From contig CM056999.1 of assembly GCA_029891345.1 (NCBI GenBank), positions 28,183,418 through 28,247,417 on the forward strand: a DNA stretch of 64,000 nucleotides, given 5' to 3'. Shown in pieces: positions 10,805 to 21,481 of the stretch. The DNA is from Dryococelus australis. Its lineage: Eukaryota > Arthropoda > Insecta > Phasmatodea > Phasmatidae. Position 1 is the first letter of the stretch, and each line of letters opens with the position of its first letter. The notes below the pieces were generated by a model. The model ran no database searches and was not told where the DNA came from. It worked only from the letters and a program-made list of their open reading frames with translations. Made by a program: the position numbers and the translations under genes.

Positions 10805-11425
10805 TTAAGGTAGATGTCGAAACACAGGTCTTAAACACAAGGGAAATGGAGTAGAGTAATTAGCGATTTGGGAATGTCGTAATAGTCTTGATGGCCACAG
10901 ATACATCAGGGAGGGCAAAGCTGTTTCGAATACATTTGGTAATGGGTTGAACATGTACCCACCGTGAAAGACTTGGTAGCCCAGGTGGTCGAGGACCATC
11001 TTGTATTCTGGTATATCGAGACTAAAAGACAACTCGCTTTCGCAACCGATAGAAAACCTTCCATTGCCGAACACCAACACGAAGTTGCCACATCGCCTTG
11101 TCAACAAAATGTCCGAAATAAAGGATTTAGTTGCTTTGCAATCCATCACCAATGATGATTTCTTTTTGTTGTTTGAGGACGAATCCTCATCACCACCACC
11201 CTTTCGGCCATTGGATTCGCTAAAGACATTGTATTTGTACACGTTAAATTGGATTGTCCAGTCAAGGGGGCCTTCGCATAGAGACAAGAGCAAAAAGTAA
11301 AGCAAGTAGGTCTTGTAGAATCCTGTGAACAAGTGATTGACTACATTATCGTGTGTGTACCAACTGCTCATGATAAACTTTGTGTACTGGTTCAGGTTGA
11401 AAAACTTGAACACACATCCAGCCAA
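10805..11425 (-). CDS. Hypothetical protein, virus-like coding block (206 aa)
   Basis: A 206-codon uninterrupted minus-strand frame. The N-terminal half is aromatic-rich with a hydrophobic stretch (YLLYFLLLSLC, about residues 40-50). A low-complexity linker rich in Gly, Asp, Ser and Lys (about residues 74-90) follows, then a compact segment with FVLVFGNGRFSIGCES. The product is not recognised. The linker between two folded-looking parts is more like a real protein than a chance frame. The neighbours on both sides lie on the same strand within a few dozen to a few hundred bases, as in dense viral genomes. Confidence 0.45.
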   Translation of the reverse strand: MAGCVFKFFNLNQYTKFIMSSWYTHDNVVNHLFTGFYKTYLLYFLLLSLCEGPLDWTIQFNVYKYNVFSESNGRKGGGDEDSSSNNKKKSSLVMDCKATKSFISDILLTRRCGNFVLVFGNGRFSIGCESELSFSLDIPEYKMVLDHLGYQVFHGGYMFNPLPNVFETALPSLMYLWPSRLLRHSQIANYSTPFPLCLRPVFRHLP

Positions 11426-11917
11426 TTTTATTAAATTTTTACTCTCAAGTAATGAACGAGCAATGGCAACATATAACTGCGATTCAACATCTCTAATAAA
11501 ACAAAGACATACCAGTTGTAGTTTTCTTTAAATGGATCCGATGATGTAGGCCTGCATAACCGGTTTCGCGAAGTATAGCCTTCATCTCCGTCGTAATCAC
11601 ATTAATATTCATAATCATATTCGCCACAAGCTTCGTTTTTACTTCATTTCAAGCCATTTTTTGAATATTTACTTTTATTTTTCTGTTGATGTTGCCATCG
11701 CCTAGTTACTTACCCAAAATCCACTTGATCCACCATTCTTCCACTTCAATGATGATGTTTATGTATAGCACATGTAGAAAGTGTAGGCTGTGAAAATTTT
11801 TTTGGATCTTCACCCAACAAACTGTTTGAGTGCATGCATGAAATTTCCCTTGTTATGATCGAATTCTATGTCGGGTTTTCATATCTCCTCCTCATAACAA
11901 TCAATCATACAGTTGAT
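11426..11917. other. Decayed DNA within the minus-strand block, no gene seen
   Basis: No frame or motif stands out here. The segment sits between two parts of the minus-strand coding block and may be eroded coding sequence. Confidence 0.35.
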
Positions 11918-12441
11918 TTATGCTAAATGGGCAAATTTCACGATCTTAAAAAGGAACCCGATGTTCGGCACTTCCCAACACGTACTCGGAAAAGATGATG
12001 TCGAATGAAATGTCCAGTTTTTCCACATTAAATGAAGTGTTCTCCAACTGGTTCGTCTCGAACTGAAAATCAGCCTCAATAATGCTAACTCTGTACAATT
12101 CGTACATCTCAGTAGATACATTATCATTGTCATTTCCTCTAAGACTTTAAATTTCGTGAGTAATTTCACCATCTCACACACGACAAAATAAGCACCGATA
12201 TATTCAAATCCGAATTTGTACTTGGTTTATCCGATGGGTGACTTTATTTAACCTTCCTCCCAAAGCCGCCATTATCATCGTTGTTGTAAACATTTCCTTT
12301 TTTCACCCAATGGCAGTTTGCTGCTATCGATTCCTCGTCATTTTGCATTTGCCTGATTGCTTGGTTGATGAACGTGTATTGTCTGATGTATTTGTTGGTC
12401 CGATCGAGTTTTAAAGAGAAACTTCCCGTGATGAACTGCAA
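11918..12441 (-). pseudogene. Hypothetical protein fragments, virus-like block
   Basis: Two minus-strand frames (12244-12441 and 11918-12181) are separated by a stop-containing gap and are in different registers. Neither is recognised. The upstream one contains an acidic/Asn-rich C-terminal tail (NDDNGGFG). They continue the run of minus-strand protein-like frames between 8702 and about 13430. Confidence 0.25.
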
Positions 12442-12656
12442 GTTATGGGAGCTACGATGACATCACTCTCTTTGAAAGAACCGTAAAAAGGAACGGAAGA
12501 CACGAGCTCGTCCTTTAGCCCACATATATTAATGTGACTTAGTTATTTGAAATGGCCATACATGCTCAGCCATTCTGGAACATGATCTCGGACAGTGGGC
12601 AAGGAACACTATGCCGGATTGTCCAACACAAACTTGAGTGCTAACCCCTCGTTAGA

Positions 12657-13430
12657 TTACGAGTAAATGCGAGTAAGATGGCAGAAAAATACATGTGCAC
12701 TGACAAAATCCATAACGATGGGTAAATTAGGTGAAAGTTGGCCTTTTCGGGGCCAGTGCATCAGTAGACAAGATCCCTTGATGAAATATGGGAACGTGGC
12801 CGCAGTAATGTTCTCAGTGAACTCGATCAAACGGTCATGCCAAACGATATACTCTTTGTACAAGTCGAAATTGTGTTCTTTGTCAACATCAAAGTCCATG
12901 ATTATGCGTTAGTAAGTCAAACTTTTTTTTTGCGCAACAAACTTACAATCATACTCGGCTCTGCATTATTTTTTTGCCGAGCAATGGGCGGACATGTACT
13001 TAAACCAAAGATCGTAAACAAAGGGCGAAATATCCTGCAGGGTGATTTTACCGAGTTCGCTGGATCTGACAACGGAGATAATTTTGTTTTGATAATATTT
13101 GGTGTCATACCGACTGACAAGTTGCATTATGGTACGATTTAGATTCGCATCGACTGTTACTCGGCAAATTCCTCGATGCATTTGTTAATTTTCCCAATAT
13201 ATTCCCGCTCCTCGTCCATTTTACTCGAGTCAATAATCCTTTTCGCGAAATAAGACGCATATCAGAATACTTACGAACAAGAATGAGACGAAAATGTTGA
13301 TCGAAGCGGTGTAAAGGAAAAAGTTTGGACCGTATTCTCTTGCTAAAAATGTAGAGTACAAATGGTCGAGATTATTTCAGAAGTACTTGTTGGTCTCGTC
13401 TGACGGTATCGACCTGTTATGCTTGACTGG
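12657..13430 (-). pseudogene. Hypothetical protein fragments, virus-like block (5' end)
   Basis: Two minus-strand frames, 12966-13181 and 12657-12899, are protein-like (aromatic residues, DLYKEYIVWHDRL near the start of the second) and are separated by a register change and a T/A run around 12925. Further upstream to about 13430 a short hydrophobic, membrane-segment-like stretch can be read. Past that point composition becomes plain AT-rich. No family is recognised. Confidence 0.3.
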
Positions 13431-13436
13431 TAGATT

Positions 13437-14439
13437 AGCAATTTATTTCTCATTTTATATACAATGTTATGCTGGTAAAAAAGTTTTTTTTATATCTGAA
13501 TTTCTTTAAAAAAAAGGGAGGGGAGGTAATTAACAATAGAATTAATTTTCCATGAAAAAATGAGCTTTTCTTTATCAACTGCGAATACATTTGTGATTAC
13601 AGTTTTATATATTTTCATCACAACAAATTACATTGCGATATTTAAGCAGCTGAGAAACAAACATGTACCAAGATAATAAAGTCCGAGCGATGATAGATAT
13701 TCTCTATTATCCTGGGTCATTTGAGTGGTATACATAATGCGGGCACTAGCACAGTGCAGTAAATATTATAAAAATCAAGCAAATTAAAGTTAAAATCAAA
13801 TACATTTCTCGTTTTCAAGCAACTTTTTCATCTTTATAGAAAAATCATTTTTTCCGTTTTTCATTGCTTCTCAAAACAAGGAAATATAAGCCAAACTCAA
13901 GCAAATTTAAGACCAAAGCAAGCAAATTTACATTTTTTTCAGAAATGTCAGTGCAGGTTTTTGCCAGATAGTTACGTTGCAAATTTATGCTAAGTTCAAG
14001 TAAATTTAAGCTAAAATCAAGCTATTTTAAGCCAAAATCAAGAAAATTTAAGCCAAAATCAAGCAACTATAAGCTATAATCAAGTGTCTTATTATGTTAT
14101 TCATTACAGCTAAGGCACATGCACGGGGCCCCTGGAAAAATGGAAAAATTATGAAAAGCTATTTATTAGATTCAAATCATACAATTTATGCATTTTAAGA
14201 GACTAGGAGAAAAATCTCATTTAGGTTTAACAAAATGATTTTTATTCGATATAACAGTAACTATACATCGAAAATTTTGTAAAAGTTTTAAAAGATTAAA
14301 CAACATAACTATTCATCTCAAAATTTCTATTAAATTATAGAAATATTTTGTTGTTTCCGTAAAATCGTTTACGTCCTTCATTTATTAATTTTAACATTTA
14401 TATGTTTTCAGTAACTCTTTCATCCAAATAATAATAAGT
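13437..14439. other. AT-rich spacer with a degenerate short tandem repeat
   Basis: No gene is seen. Between about 13775 and 14092 a short motif of the type AAGCCAAAATCAAGCAA recurs at roughly 20-24-base spacing. It is clearest at 13985-14085, where about five copies follow each other. It lies just left of the first recognisable Polinton sequence. Confidence 0.6.
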
Positions 14440-15130
14440 CAGATATCTTTGGCTAATTAGCTACAACTTCTTCCTGCTCCAATAGCTTTATCAAAATTCA
14501 CACTAACTTTTATAATTGTGGTTTCTTTAACTACAGTTATTACTATAGTTAGTTTTGATTTTGAATTTCCAAAGTCATTATAAACAATAAATAATTTAAT
14601 GCAAAGGCCATTTTCAATATCTAAGATTTAAATTTTCTTTTGGAAAAATTTCATTTCATAAATTCTTAACATAAATACTTCTTACATTCGAGTGATCAAA
14701 CATAGAAGCGTGTACATATTGTTCAGCACGATTTCTTCTATTACTTAAAAAATCTGCAGTTACTAAGTCAGGCATATCAAATCGTAAATTATTAAACTGA
14801 TCTTTTATATCAATGTTAAAAACTGTTGATCCAGCAGGGACTTCTTTTTATAAAAATTTACAATAATTGAACTAATAGGCTTTTTAGGATGTTTGTATAT
14901 TTTTTTCTTTAATTGCGATGACTGTGTTAGATTTGTATTCAACAAGAGGCTACATGATTTCTAATTTTCGAATATCAATTTTACCCAGATCAGGATAATC
15001 TCGATCAAGTGAACCATCTGCTTTCTTACTTTGATAAACATATATACAATTGTTATCATATGAATTACGAAAAAAGGATATTTTATAACCACCTTTCCAG
15101 TAATTTTTTTGTGCTATCTCTGATAAAACT
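14440..15130 (-). pseudogene. Polinton/adintovirus structural-protein-like remnant
   Basis: No long frame survives. On the minus strand, short protein-like segments recur in changing registers, including one around 14650-14830 with NLRFDMPDLVTADFL and one further on with PKENLNLR. The order and flavour of these segments resemble a large protein of unknown fold that accompanies Polinton integrases in Hydra and arthropod genomes, possibly a minor capsid or penton-like component. That assignment is from memory of the family and is weak. The remnant carries several stops and frameshifts. Confidence 0.3.
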
Positions 15131-15856
15131 AAACAGGTACCTCAGAGGATAGATTATTTAATTTGTTTTATCACTATAAACCGATTTTACTTGATATTTA
15201 CTACCAAGACCAGCAAACTATAAATATTTCGTCCACTTGGAGACCTTAACAAGGCATTCATCCTTGTCGAAGTTATTCCAGGATTATAAACAGTCTCAAT
15301 AACATTTCCATGTTCTGAGATTTATACTCTAGAAAATTGAAAAGGAAAAAAGTTAGAATAAAAATAAATATTATCTAATTTTTCATATTTTGCCTCATAT
15401 CCAACTTTATCTCTCTTTAGTATCCTATATTGTTCAAAACCATAAGCACCAGTTGGGAAACAATATCCATCACCTATAGGAATAAAATTGTTTATATTAT
15501 TGTTTATTGTATATTAATATTATTGTAAGCATTTAATTTCCCTAGTTTGATCTGTTGGAGGAAATGTTTGCCTTTCAAAACTCTCAATACTTTTATAACT
15601 CATTTATAAGAAAAAATGCATGTATAAATGAAAGATTTAGCAAAGGAAGTTTCTCATGTTAAATTACTCATTGAAAAATACAAAAAAAAATATCTACCTT
15701 TAATTGACGAATTACGAAATATTGGTAAAAAGGTAAAAAAAAAATGGTAAGTGAAGAAAATAAAAATAGAATTTAGATTACCCACCAACACAAGAAGAAA
15801 TATCATTAGAAAGAGAATTATTCTCATAACACAAATCTCCTTATTTAGAAGAGCAA

Positions 15857-16230
15857 ATGGGAACCATGCCCATAAAAAATTCTACTAGAATTCTTGGAAA
15901 GTATATTTTTGAAAGAATTAGTGTTCTTAATACAATGTATGGTTTGCGAGGAGATGCACATGATTTTTACATTGGAGTTACAAAAGTAATGATAAATGAT
16001 GATAAACTATTTGTTAACGATATTGAATATAAATAACAAAAGGGCTTTCTAATTTGCTAACAAAAGAAAAAGAAGCAGCTCTTGAGGGTAAGTTCCCTGA
16101 TAATGACTATCAAAATTATGCAGAAGTTGTTTTATCAACCAATGCTTTATTAAAAATATATATTCGTAATAAGAAAATAAACTCGAATAAAAGTTGGCAG
16201 TACATACATATAGAACCAATATATGAGTAG
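15857..16230 (+). pseudogene. Polinton-associated conserved protein, broken
   Basis: The frame from 15857 has a short charged start, a GDAHDFYIGV segment, and a stop near 16034. In another register it continues through a stretch like GLSNLLTKEKE and then NDYQNYAEVVLSTNALLK to a stop at 16230. The pattern (a short strand-rich domain, then NYxxxLLxTNA, then a Ser/Lys tail) matches a protein commonly found next to phospholipase and protease genes in Polinton-like elements of cnidarians and arthropods. Its role is not established. One frameshift near 16035 separates the two parts. Confidence 0.45.
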
Positions 16231-16452
16231 ATTACAAACAATCATATTCAAGATCAGAGCCAAACACGCCCGAAAGAACGATTTCTCCAAGTACTCCTGT
16301 ATCTAGAGAGGGTATAAAAATACCACATATTACTAAAAGAATACATTTGGATTGGTGATGTAAGGAAATTTATTTATAGGTTATTAGTTATTCACTGCGA
16401 AGAAAATATAGGAAATTGCAGTTACTACAATGAAAAAGTAAGTATAAAGAAT

Positions 16453-16863
16453 ATGTTGAACAATAAGTTTTCTGAATTTGTTATCAATAATCCAAAAGGA
16501 ATCCCAAATCTTATAAGGGTTTTAAATGTAATTCCTCATTCATTTTGGAATTCCGAACACCATCTGCATTTGCCAGGCTATAATTATTGTGGGCCATTTA
16601 CAAAATTGAATGTAAGCCTGGAAAGAAGCGACACAGGAATAAATAAATTAGATGAAGCCTGCAAACATCATGACATTGCTTACAGAGACCATAAAGATTT
16701 AGAATCTAGACATGTGGCTGATAAAATTTTACAAATAGAAGCTAAGGAGATTATGTTAGATAAAGATACTCCAATTGGTGAAAAAATTGCTTCTGCTACC
16801 GTTGCTTCAACTATGTTTACAAAAAGAAAATTAGGTTGGGGTATTAAATTTATTAATCAATAA
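16453..16863 (+). CDS. Phospholipase A2 domain protein (parvovirus/adintovirus-type), 136 aa
   Basis: Secreted-type phospholipase A2 cuts the sn-2 ester of phospholipids. Parvovirus VP1 and adintovirus virion proteins use such a domain during endosomal escape. The frame is intact. Residues 40-49 (LPGYNYCGPF) form the calcium-loop region, and residues 73-77 (HDIAY) give the catalytic His-Asp motif with its following Tyr. The C-terminal half (residues 85-133) is a helical Lys-rich segment ending KLGWGIKF, typical of the Polinton form. In the calcium loop Phe49 replaces the Gly common in active enzymes, so activity is uncertain. The next small gene begins about 20 bases downstream. Confidence 0.85.
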   Translation: MLNNKFSEFVINNPKGIPNLIRVLNVIPHSFWNSEHHLHLPGYNYCGPFTKLNVSLERSDTGINKLDEACKHHDIAYRDHKDLESRHVADKILQIEAKEIMLDKDTPIGEKIASATVASTMFTKRKLGWGIKFINQ

Positions 16864-16882
16864 TATTTTTTCCCCTTTAGAA

Positions 16883-17195
16883 ATGAAGATAACAAATATA
16901 ACTTTCGATATACTTGTAGATCAGCTCAGAGAAATGGGTATAGATAAATTTTTAACAAAAGATCAACTTGAGCGAAAAAATAAAAAAACTGTTAGAAGGC
17001 AAAGGTTTCAAATTATCCTTGCCACTACCAACAATCAAAAAGATACTCAAAGAAAAATCTGGAAGTGGTTTATATCATGTAGGATTTCTGTCAATTTTAA
17101 TTCCAATTTTGGGCTCACTCGGAGCTTTATCCGGAAGAGCTAGTACAATTTACAATTCAATTGAGCAAATGAGAATAAAAAAATACATAGAATAA
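16883..17195 (+). pseudogene. Small Polinton-associated hydrophobic protein, frameshifted
   Basis: Two overlapping frames appear to be one gene. The first (from 16883) begins with MKITNITFDILV and reads to about 16975. The second (16968-17195) continues with LPLPTIKKILKEKSGSGL and a hydrophobic segment (FLSILIPILGSLGALSG). Short proteins with an SGxGL motif and a hydrophobic patch sit between phospholipase and protease genes in Polinton-like elements and have been compared with adenovirus pX-like minor virion proteins. The register change near 16970 suggests inactivation. Confidence 0.5.
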
Positions 17196-17261
17196 CAACA
17201 GAGATATGACTTAGCAATGGGAAACGAATCATGAAATGCAAAGAGGGGGGAGACTAAAAAA

Positions 17262-17630
17262 ATTTGAGTTTATCACTATTATCTAATTTTGATACTGAAA
17301 AATATGTAAAACTACTACATATTAGGCATTTGAGAAATGTTTATATGATTGATGAATTGCCAAATAGAATGCACATAAATGAATGTACTGTGCTTAATTT
17401 TGCCATCTCATCGAATCCTGGCTCACACTAGATTGTTTTTTTTTTTAAATAAAATAATGATGTTTACTACTTTGATTCATTTGGAAGTAACTTAATTAAT
17501 TACTTCTAAAAAAGATTAATGTTTATTACAATGATAATCGAGTTTAGGATTTTAATTAAGTTATATGTGGACGTAAATGTTTAATTGTATTTTATATTTT
17601 TTCGAGAGGATTTAGTTTTACAATATAATT
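17262..17630 (+). pseudogene. Adenain-like cysteine protease (Polinton), broken
   Basis: The adenovirus-type protease matures capsid proteins; Polintons and adintoviruses carry relatives. Here a plus-strand reading starts near 17262, passes RHLRNVYMIDELPN, then INECTVLNFAISSNPGSH, which holds the catalytic His, is interrupted by stops and a T run near 17430, and resumes with DVYYFDSFGS, which holds the downstream Asp/Ser motif. After this, near 17500, no catalytic Cys segment can be read clearly. The conserved landmark order (P, then NEC, then GSH, then YFDSFG) is diagnostic of the Polinton form. The gene is dead because of at least two in-frame stops. Confidence 0.7.
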
Positions 17631-17766
17631 TATTAATTATTAAAAGATGGATATATTTTGGAAACCATTAATCCAATCTTTAAATAAAAACTTTCACACT
17701 AATGCTTATGCATTAAAAAGAGATGTAAATTCAAGATACAAAAATATTGCTTCTGCTTATGCTTTA

Positions 17767-17767
<1 letters not shown>

Positions 17768-17826
<59 letters not shown>
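17768..17826. repeat. (TA)n microsatellite
   Basis: An uninterrupted AT dinucleotide run of nearly 60 bases, with near-identical short flanks (TTCAAGATACAAAA) on both sides at about 17720 and 17826. That suggests expansion inside a small local duplication. Confidence 0.95.
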
Positions 17827-17830
<4 letters not shown>

Positions 17831-17975
17831 GATACAAAACTGTGGATGTAGATTCAAGATTCCACACTATTGCTTCTGATTATGCGTAAAAACAGATGTA
17901 GATTCATAATACAATGTTATTGTTTATGCTTTACAAGATCAACTAAGTTTAGTTTTTGTTTATACAAAAGATTAT

Positions 17976-19296
17976 GGGCCGTTTTCATAGTCAGAGTTTC
18001 GTCCAAGGATGATCCAGAGATGCTCTTCCTTTGAGTTAGTCTGGGGTAAGTCCGGACTAAGCGGGGACTAACTATATTGTATGCATAAACCCCAATTAGA
18101 GTGAGACTAACTTTATTCGAAGGATCATCGAAGTACACTGTTGCCATGTTTACTGTTCATGTGCAGTGCAAATTTTCGTCTAAAATAAAACCTCTAATAT
18201 CCACTAATAACAAATTTGTGAATAGATAGCGCTAAACTAAATATAACTTATTTACAGTAAAAATGTTTTTCCTTTTCAAATTTAATAGTAATTTACAAGA
18301 AGCATAAAGTACGTAACAAAAATCAAAATATAATCTGACAGTGTGCTGAATTGAAAGTAAAAGTAGAAGTTTTATAAATGTACTTATATTATACGAAGCA
18401 CTTGTGGAAGTAAAATATATCATAAGGTCTCGACTTTTTGAGTTATGTCATTTCAAAATTGATGCTCTTGATAGATTAACATCACATTGTTCGTTTAGCC
18501 TTGTTTTTATAACTCATATCGCACTACTGCAGAATGGAGAACGGTTAAATTGATATACTAATATCTTATTATTCCATATTGATTTGTTAAACTTTTATAG
18601 CCCACCTCTAAGCACTGGTAATATGGGCGGCAATAATTAAATTATGCCAATATTGTCTTTATAATACTAAATACATTACAAAAATACATGATAAATTGAT
18701 TTAAAATGTATTGCCTAGACGAGATTCGAACTTGCATTCTTCTGCTATTTAACTCATGATGTAACTATTGAGCTACAGAAACATTTAAATACAAATGTAT
18801 ACTTGTATAGATTTGTATTAAAATGATTTTTGGGTGTATTAATATCGCGTATCGTAAGAATCTGTTTTCAGAGAAGGCATTTGATTGACACAGAAATAGA
18901 AAGGCATTGCTGTAGCTCGAAACTGATGTATTATTAAGTTTACCATGTATATTTCCTTTTAATTATTATTCACGGAACATTTCATCCATCATGTCGGCAT
19001 ATTTTTGTATTCAGATTGACAGAATCGGCTTTAAAGGCAATTGTTAGGTTTTGTGAACTTTATATAGCTTTTATGGCATACAATATTAATGAAATTGTAG
19101 TATTTTATGTACACCATGTATATTTTTGACCTTAATACTTCGTTAGTCCTACCCTCCATCCAGACTAAAAGTTAGGTCGTACTAAAGAATGATGATCATC
19201 GGACCAGCAGTAATAATGCTCTCTGAAAACAAAAACAAATTGGTTGGTAGAATGATCTTTCCTTAGTCCGGATTAAAAATGACTACGAATAAGACC
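17976..19296. mobile_element. Harbinger-like non-autonomous DNA element, copy B
   Basis: The left end begins GGGCCGTTTTCATAGTC and the right end, read in reverse, carries the related GGTCTTATTCGTAGTC. A TTAT flank occurs on both sides (17972-17975 and 19297-19300). Internally, segments such as GTCCGGACTAAGC near the left and AGTCCGGATTAAAAATG near the right extend the inverted repeat. The right-hand two thirds align by eye with copy A at 2490-4597. No transposase is encoded. It is inserted inside the Polinton between protease and integrase, so it is younger than that element. Superfamily assignment rests on the termini and flanking TTA. Confidence 0.75.
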
Positions 19297-19369
19297 TTAT
19301 GTTTCTCTTCAAAATCATAGAATTCATAATTTAGCTGGCCCTATCGATGGAAAATATGAGGTCAATAAA

Positions 19370-19560
19370 ATAATTTTTGATAAAAAAATAGCTGATAAAT
19401 TACAAAATTTAAACCAATCAGTTTTGAATTACTGTGATGCACTTATTAACTCAAAAGTTGGAAAAAGCAAATAAGTTTTTGATAAAGAAATAGCTGATAA
19501 ATTTCAAAATTTAAACCAATCAATTTTGAATTATCGTGACACTTGTTAACATGAAATTTG
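19370..19560 (+). repeat. Tandem duplication of about 100 bp in Polinton sequence
   Basis: The segment from about 19375 and the segment from about 19480 both read GATAAA(A/G)AAATAGCTGATAA, then a shared AATTTAAACCAATCA stretch and TTTTGAATTA. They differ by a few substitutions. The duplicated piece is protein-like on the plus strand (IADKLQNLNQS) and probably belongs to an eroded Polinton gene next to the integrase. Confidence 0.8.
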
Positions 19561-19989
19561 AAAATAAATTAGGAACGAAAATCTCATATATTTTATTTGC
19601 CTGCAAAATGGAATAAAAAAACTTTATTTTTCGCATAGATAATCTACTTTTCTTTTCATTTTTGATGGGCTGTACTGTTTATAAAATAATAACTATTAAT
19701 TTCAATTAACCTAATGATACTAACACTATTATTAAGTAATATAAAAAATAGATTACAGTATGCCTTTTGATGTTAACATAGGCGATAATTTGGTTTTTAA
19801 AATAAAAAATAAAGGAATATTCGTAAAATATTAAGAATATATATATTTTTTTAATATTAATGGAGAACACTTGGTGCTTGTAGCGTAAGAAGCTTAGTAA
19901 AAATAATCTTATAAAAATGAAAATACAAGAAATGGGTAATTAGTTCAGAAAAGTAAATAGTCGATACGCAATTCCAATAAATCGATGTT

Positions 19990-20534
19990 GTTAGAAAAAA
20001 ATTTGCTCGAGCTAAGAGACGGAATAATCAATTAATTATACAAACCTGCAAATAAAGAATTTTACCAGAAGAAAAGTAATATAATATGAAATTAATGATT
20101 TATGGCAGACTGATCTTGTTGAGATGGCTACTGTTAATTTGAAAGTTATATTAGGTATAAATAATAGATAAATGTATATCAAGGCATTTATTTGTTTTTT
20201 TAAAGTACACATTTGCTATACCTATTAAAGATAAAACAGCTAAAAATGTAGTAAATTGTTTAGAATACATATAGATGAAAAAAAAACATGTAATATACAA
20301 AGTGATAATGGCTCTGGATTTTATAATAAGAGATTTAAAGAGCTTATGCAGAAAGATAACATCAATCATTATTTTGCATTCAATGAAGTGAAAGCTAGTG
20401 TTATAGAACTATTTAATCACACAATGAAAAATAAAATGTGGAAGAAATTTGCTTTGAATGGTAATTATAAATGGGTCAATATATTAGAGGAATTAGTGAA
20501 AGAATACAATATTATCGTAGCCAAATCATTGTAA
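19990..20534 (+). pseudogene. Polinton integrase (DDE retroviral-type core), fragment
   Basis: Polinton integrases insert the linear element into host DNA through a retroviral-type catalytic core. The decayed N-terminal part contains an INDLWQTDLVEMATV-like stretch near 20090, where the first catalytic Asp lies. The open frame at 20256-20534 contains NIQSDNGSGFYNKRFKELM, with the second catalytic Asp in the SDNG motif, then NHYFAFNEVKASVIELFNHT, where the catalytic Glu should fall, and KMWKKFALNGNYKWVNILEE. This order is specific to Maverick-type integrases. The segment between first and second Asp (about 20130-20255) is damaged, and the frame ends after VKEYN without the chromodomain often present. 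Confidence 0.85.
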
Positions 20535-20790
20535 ATTTCCAATTCATCGTTTTTTTATTTCATTTTTAAACTTTCTTCAGGTGAATCTTGTGGAAAACCA
20601 GAGGGGGTGTTGTTTGTATTCAGATTTGGCAAGTTGTTGGATGTGAATGAAGCTGTAATGAAAAATGTTGTCATTGTTTTGTTACTTAATAGAATTTGCA
20701 TGCAATTCGGAATAATCTATACATTTTTTGCACATGATTTATTTACTTATAAATATATTGGTCAAGATTTAAAAAAATGTAAAGTATACT

Positions 20791-20962
20791 TGTTATGTTT
20801 TCGCAATCTTTTTATTATTTTTACTTGGATCTCAAATGACTTACAACATAATTTTAGTAACTGATTGTCTATTTAAAACGACCACTCTATAAAACAAGAC
20901 CACTCAGGTCTGCCATAGATTACACACACACTATGCACATCTGCCAACTTACAATCACAACA
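20791..20962 (-). repeat. 3' LTR of the 20.8-25.5 kb Gypsy element
   Basis: A 172-bp repeat matching 25328-25499. On the plus strand it begins TG (TGTTATGTTTTCG) and ends ACAACA, so on the element's own strand it starts TGTTGTG and ends CA, as LTRs do. It aligns over its full length with the other LTR with scattered substitutions, indicating some age since insertion. Confidence 0.9.
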
Positions 20963-21481
20963 TATTCCCCTTTTATAAGCAATAAGTTACATTTTACACA
21001 ACATTTAAACTACACACATAACTGAAGAAACACACATCAATATAGCAAGTCTCCCTCTCACAAGGGCATACACAAAATATACTAGATCAGTTATGCCTAC
21101 ACTACTAGCACTAGTCTCTGTAGTTTGCTGGCAATATAGTTTTACACCCACACTATGTGCGTACTGGCTACTTCCCATGTTCCTTCCATTGGGACGGAGC
21201 TTCCTTGTTCTGCAGGCTGGTTTCCTGTGCGCTGGTTTCTAGTCATTCTTCTGGCACTCCACCTGCCCCATCTTCAGCTGGAAACCCCCTGAAATGAAAG
21301 TTCAGACTAGACTTTTCAGCTGCATCCTCAGATGGAAACCCCTTGAAATCAGAGTCCAAGCTGGTCCTCCTCCTATACTCTTCAGGAGCTAGGCTGGATT
21401 GCTGCAAGTATTGGGAATTCCTTCGAATTTTTCGGCCATCTTCGTTTCGGACTATTTATGACCTTGGAGTAAACACTTTAT

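Larger units (their letters stand above)
14440..20534. mobile_element. Decayed Polinton/Maverick (adintovirus-like) element
   Basis: Several gene remnants typical of Polintons and adintoviruses occur together. They are: a minus-strand structural-protein-like remnant (14440-15130), a conserved Polinton-associated protein of unknown role (15857-16230), a phospholipase A2 domain (16453-16863), a small Gly/hydrophobic protein (16883-17195), an adenain-like cysteine protease (17262-17630) and a DDE integrase (about 19990-20534). Polintons are large self-synthesising virus-like DNA elements. No protein-primed DNA polymerase B or packaging ATPase was found, so the copy is partial. Harbinger-like copy B is inserted between protease and integrase. 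Terminal inverted repeats and a 6-bp target duplication were not found, and the outer limits are approximate. Confidence 0.75.

Noticed and set aside
17647-17889. An 80-codon frame containing a Tyr/Ile run.
   Set aside because: The run is the translation of the TA microsatellite at 17768-17826, which holds the frame open.
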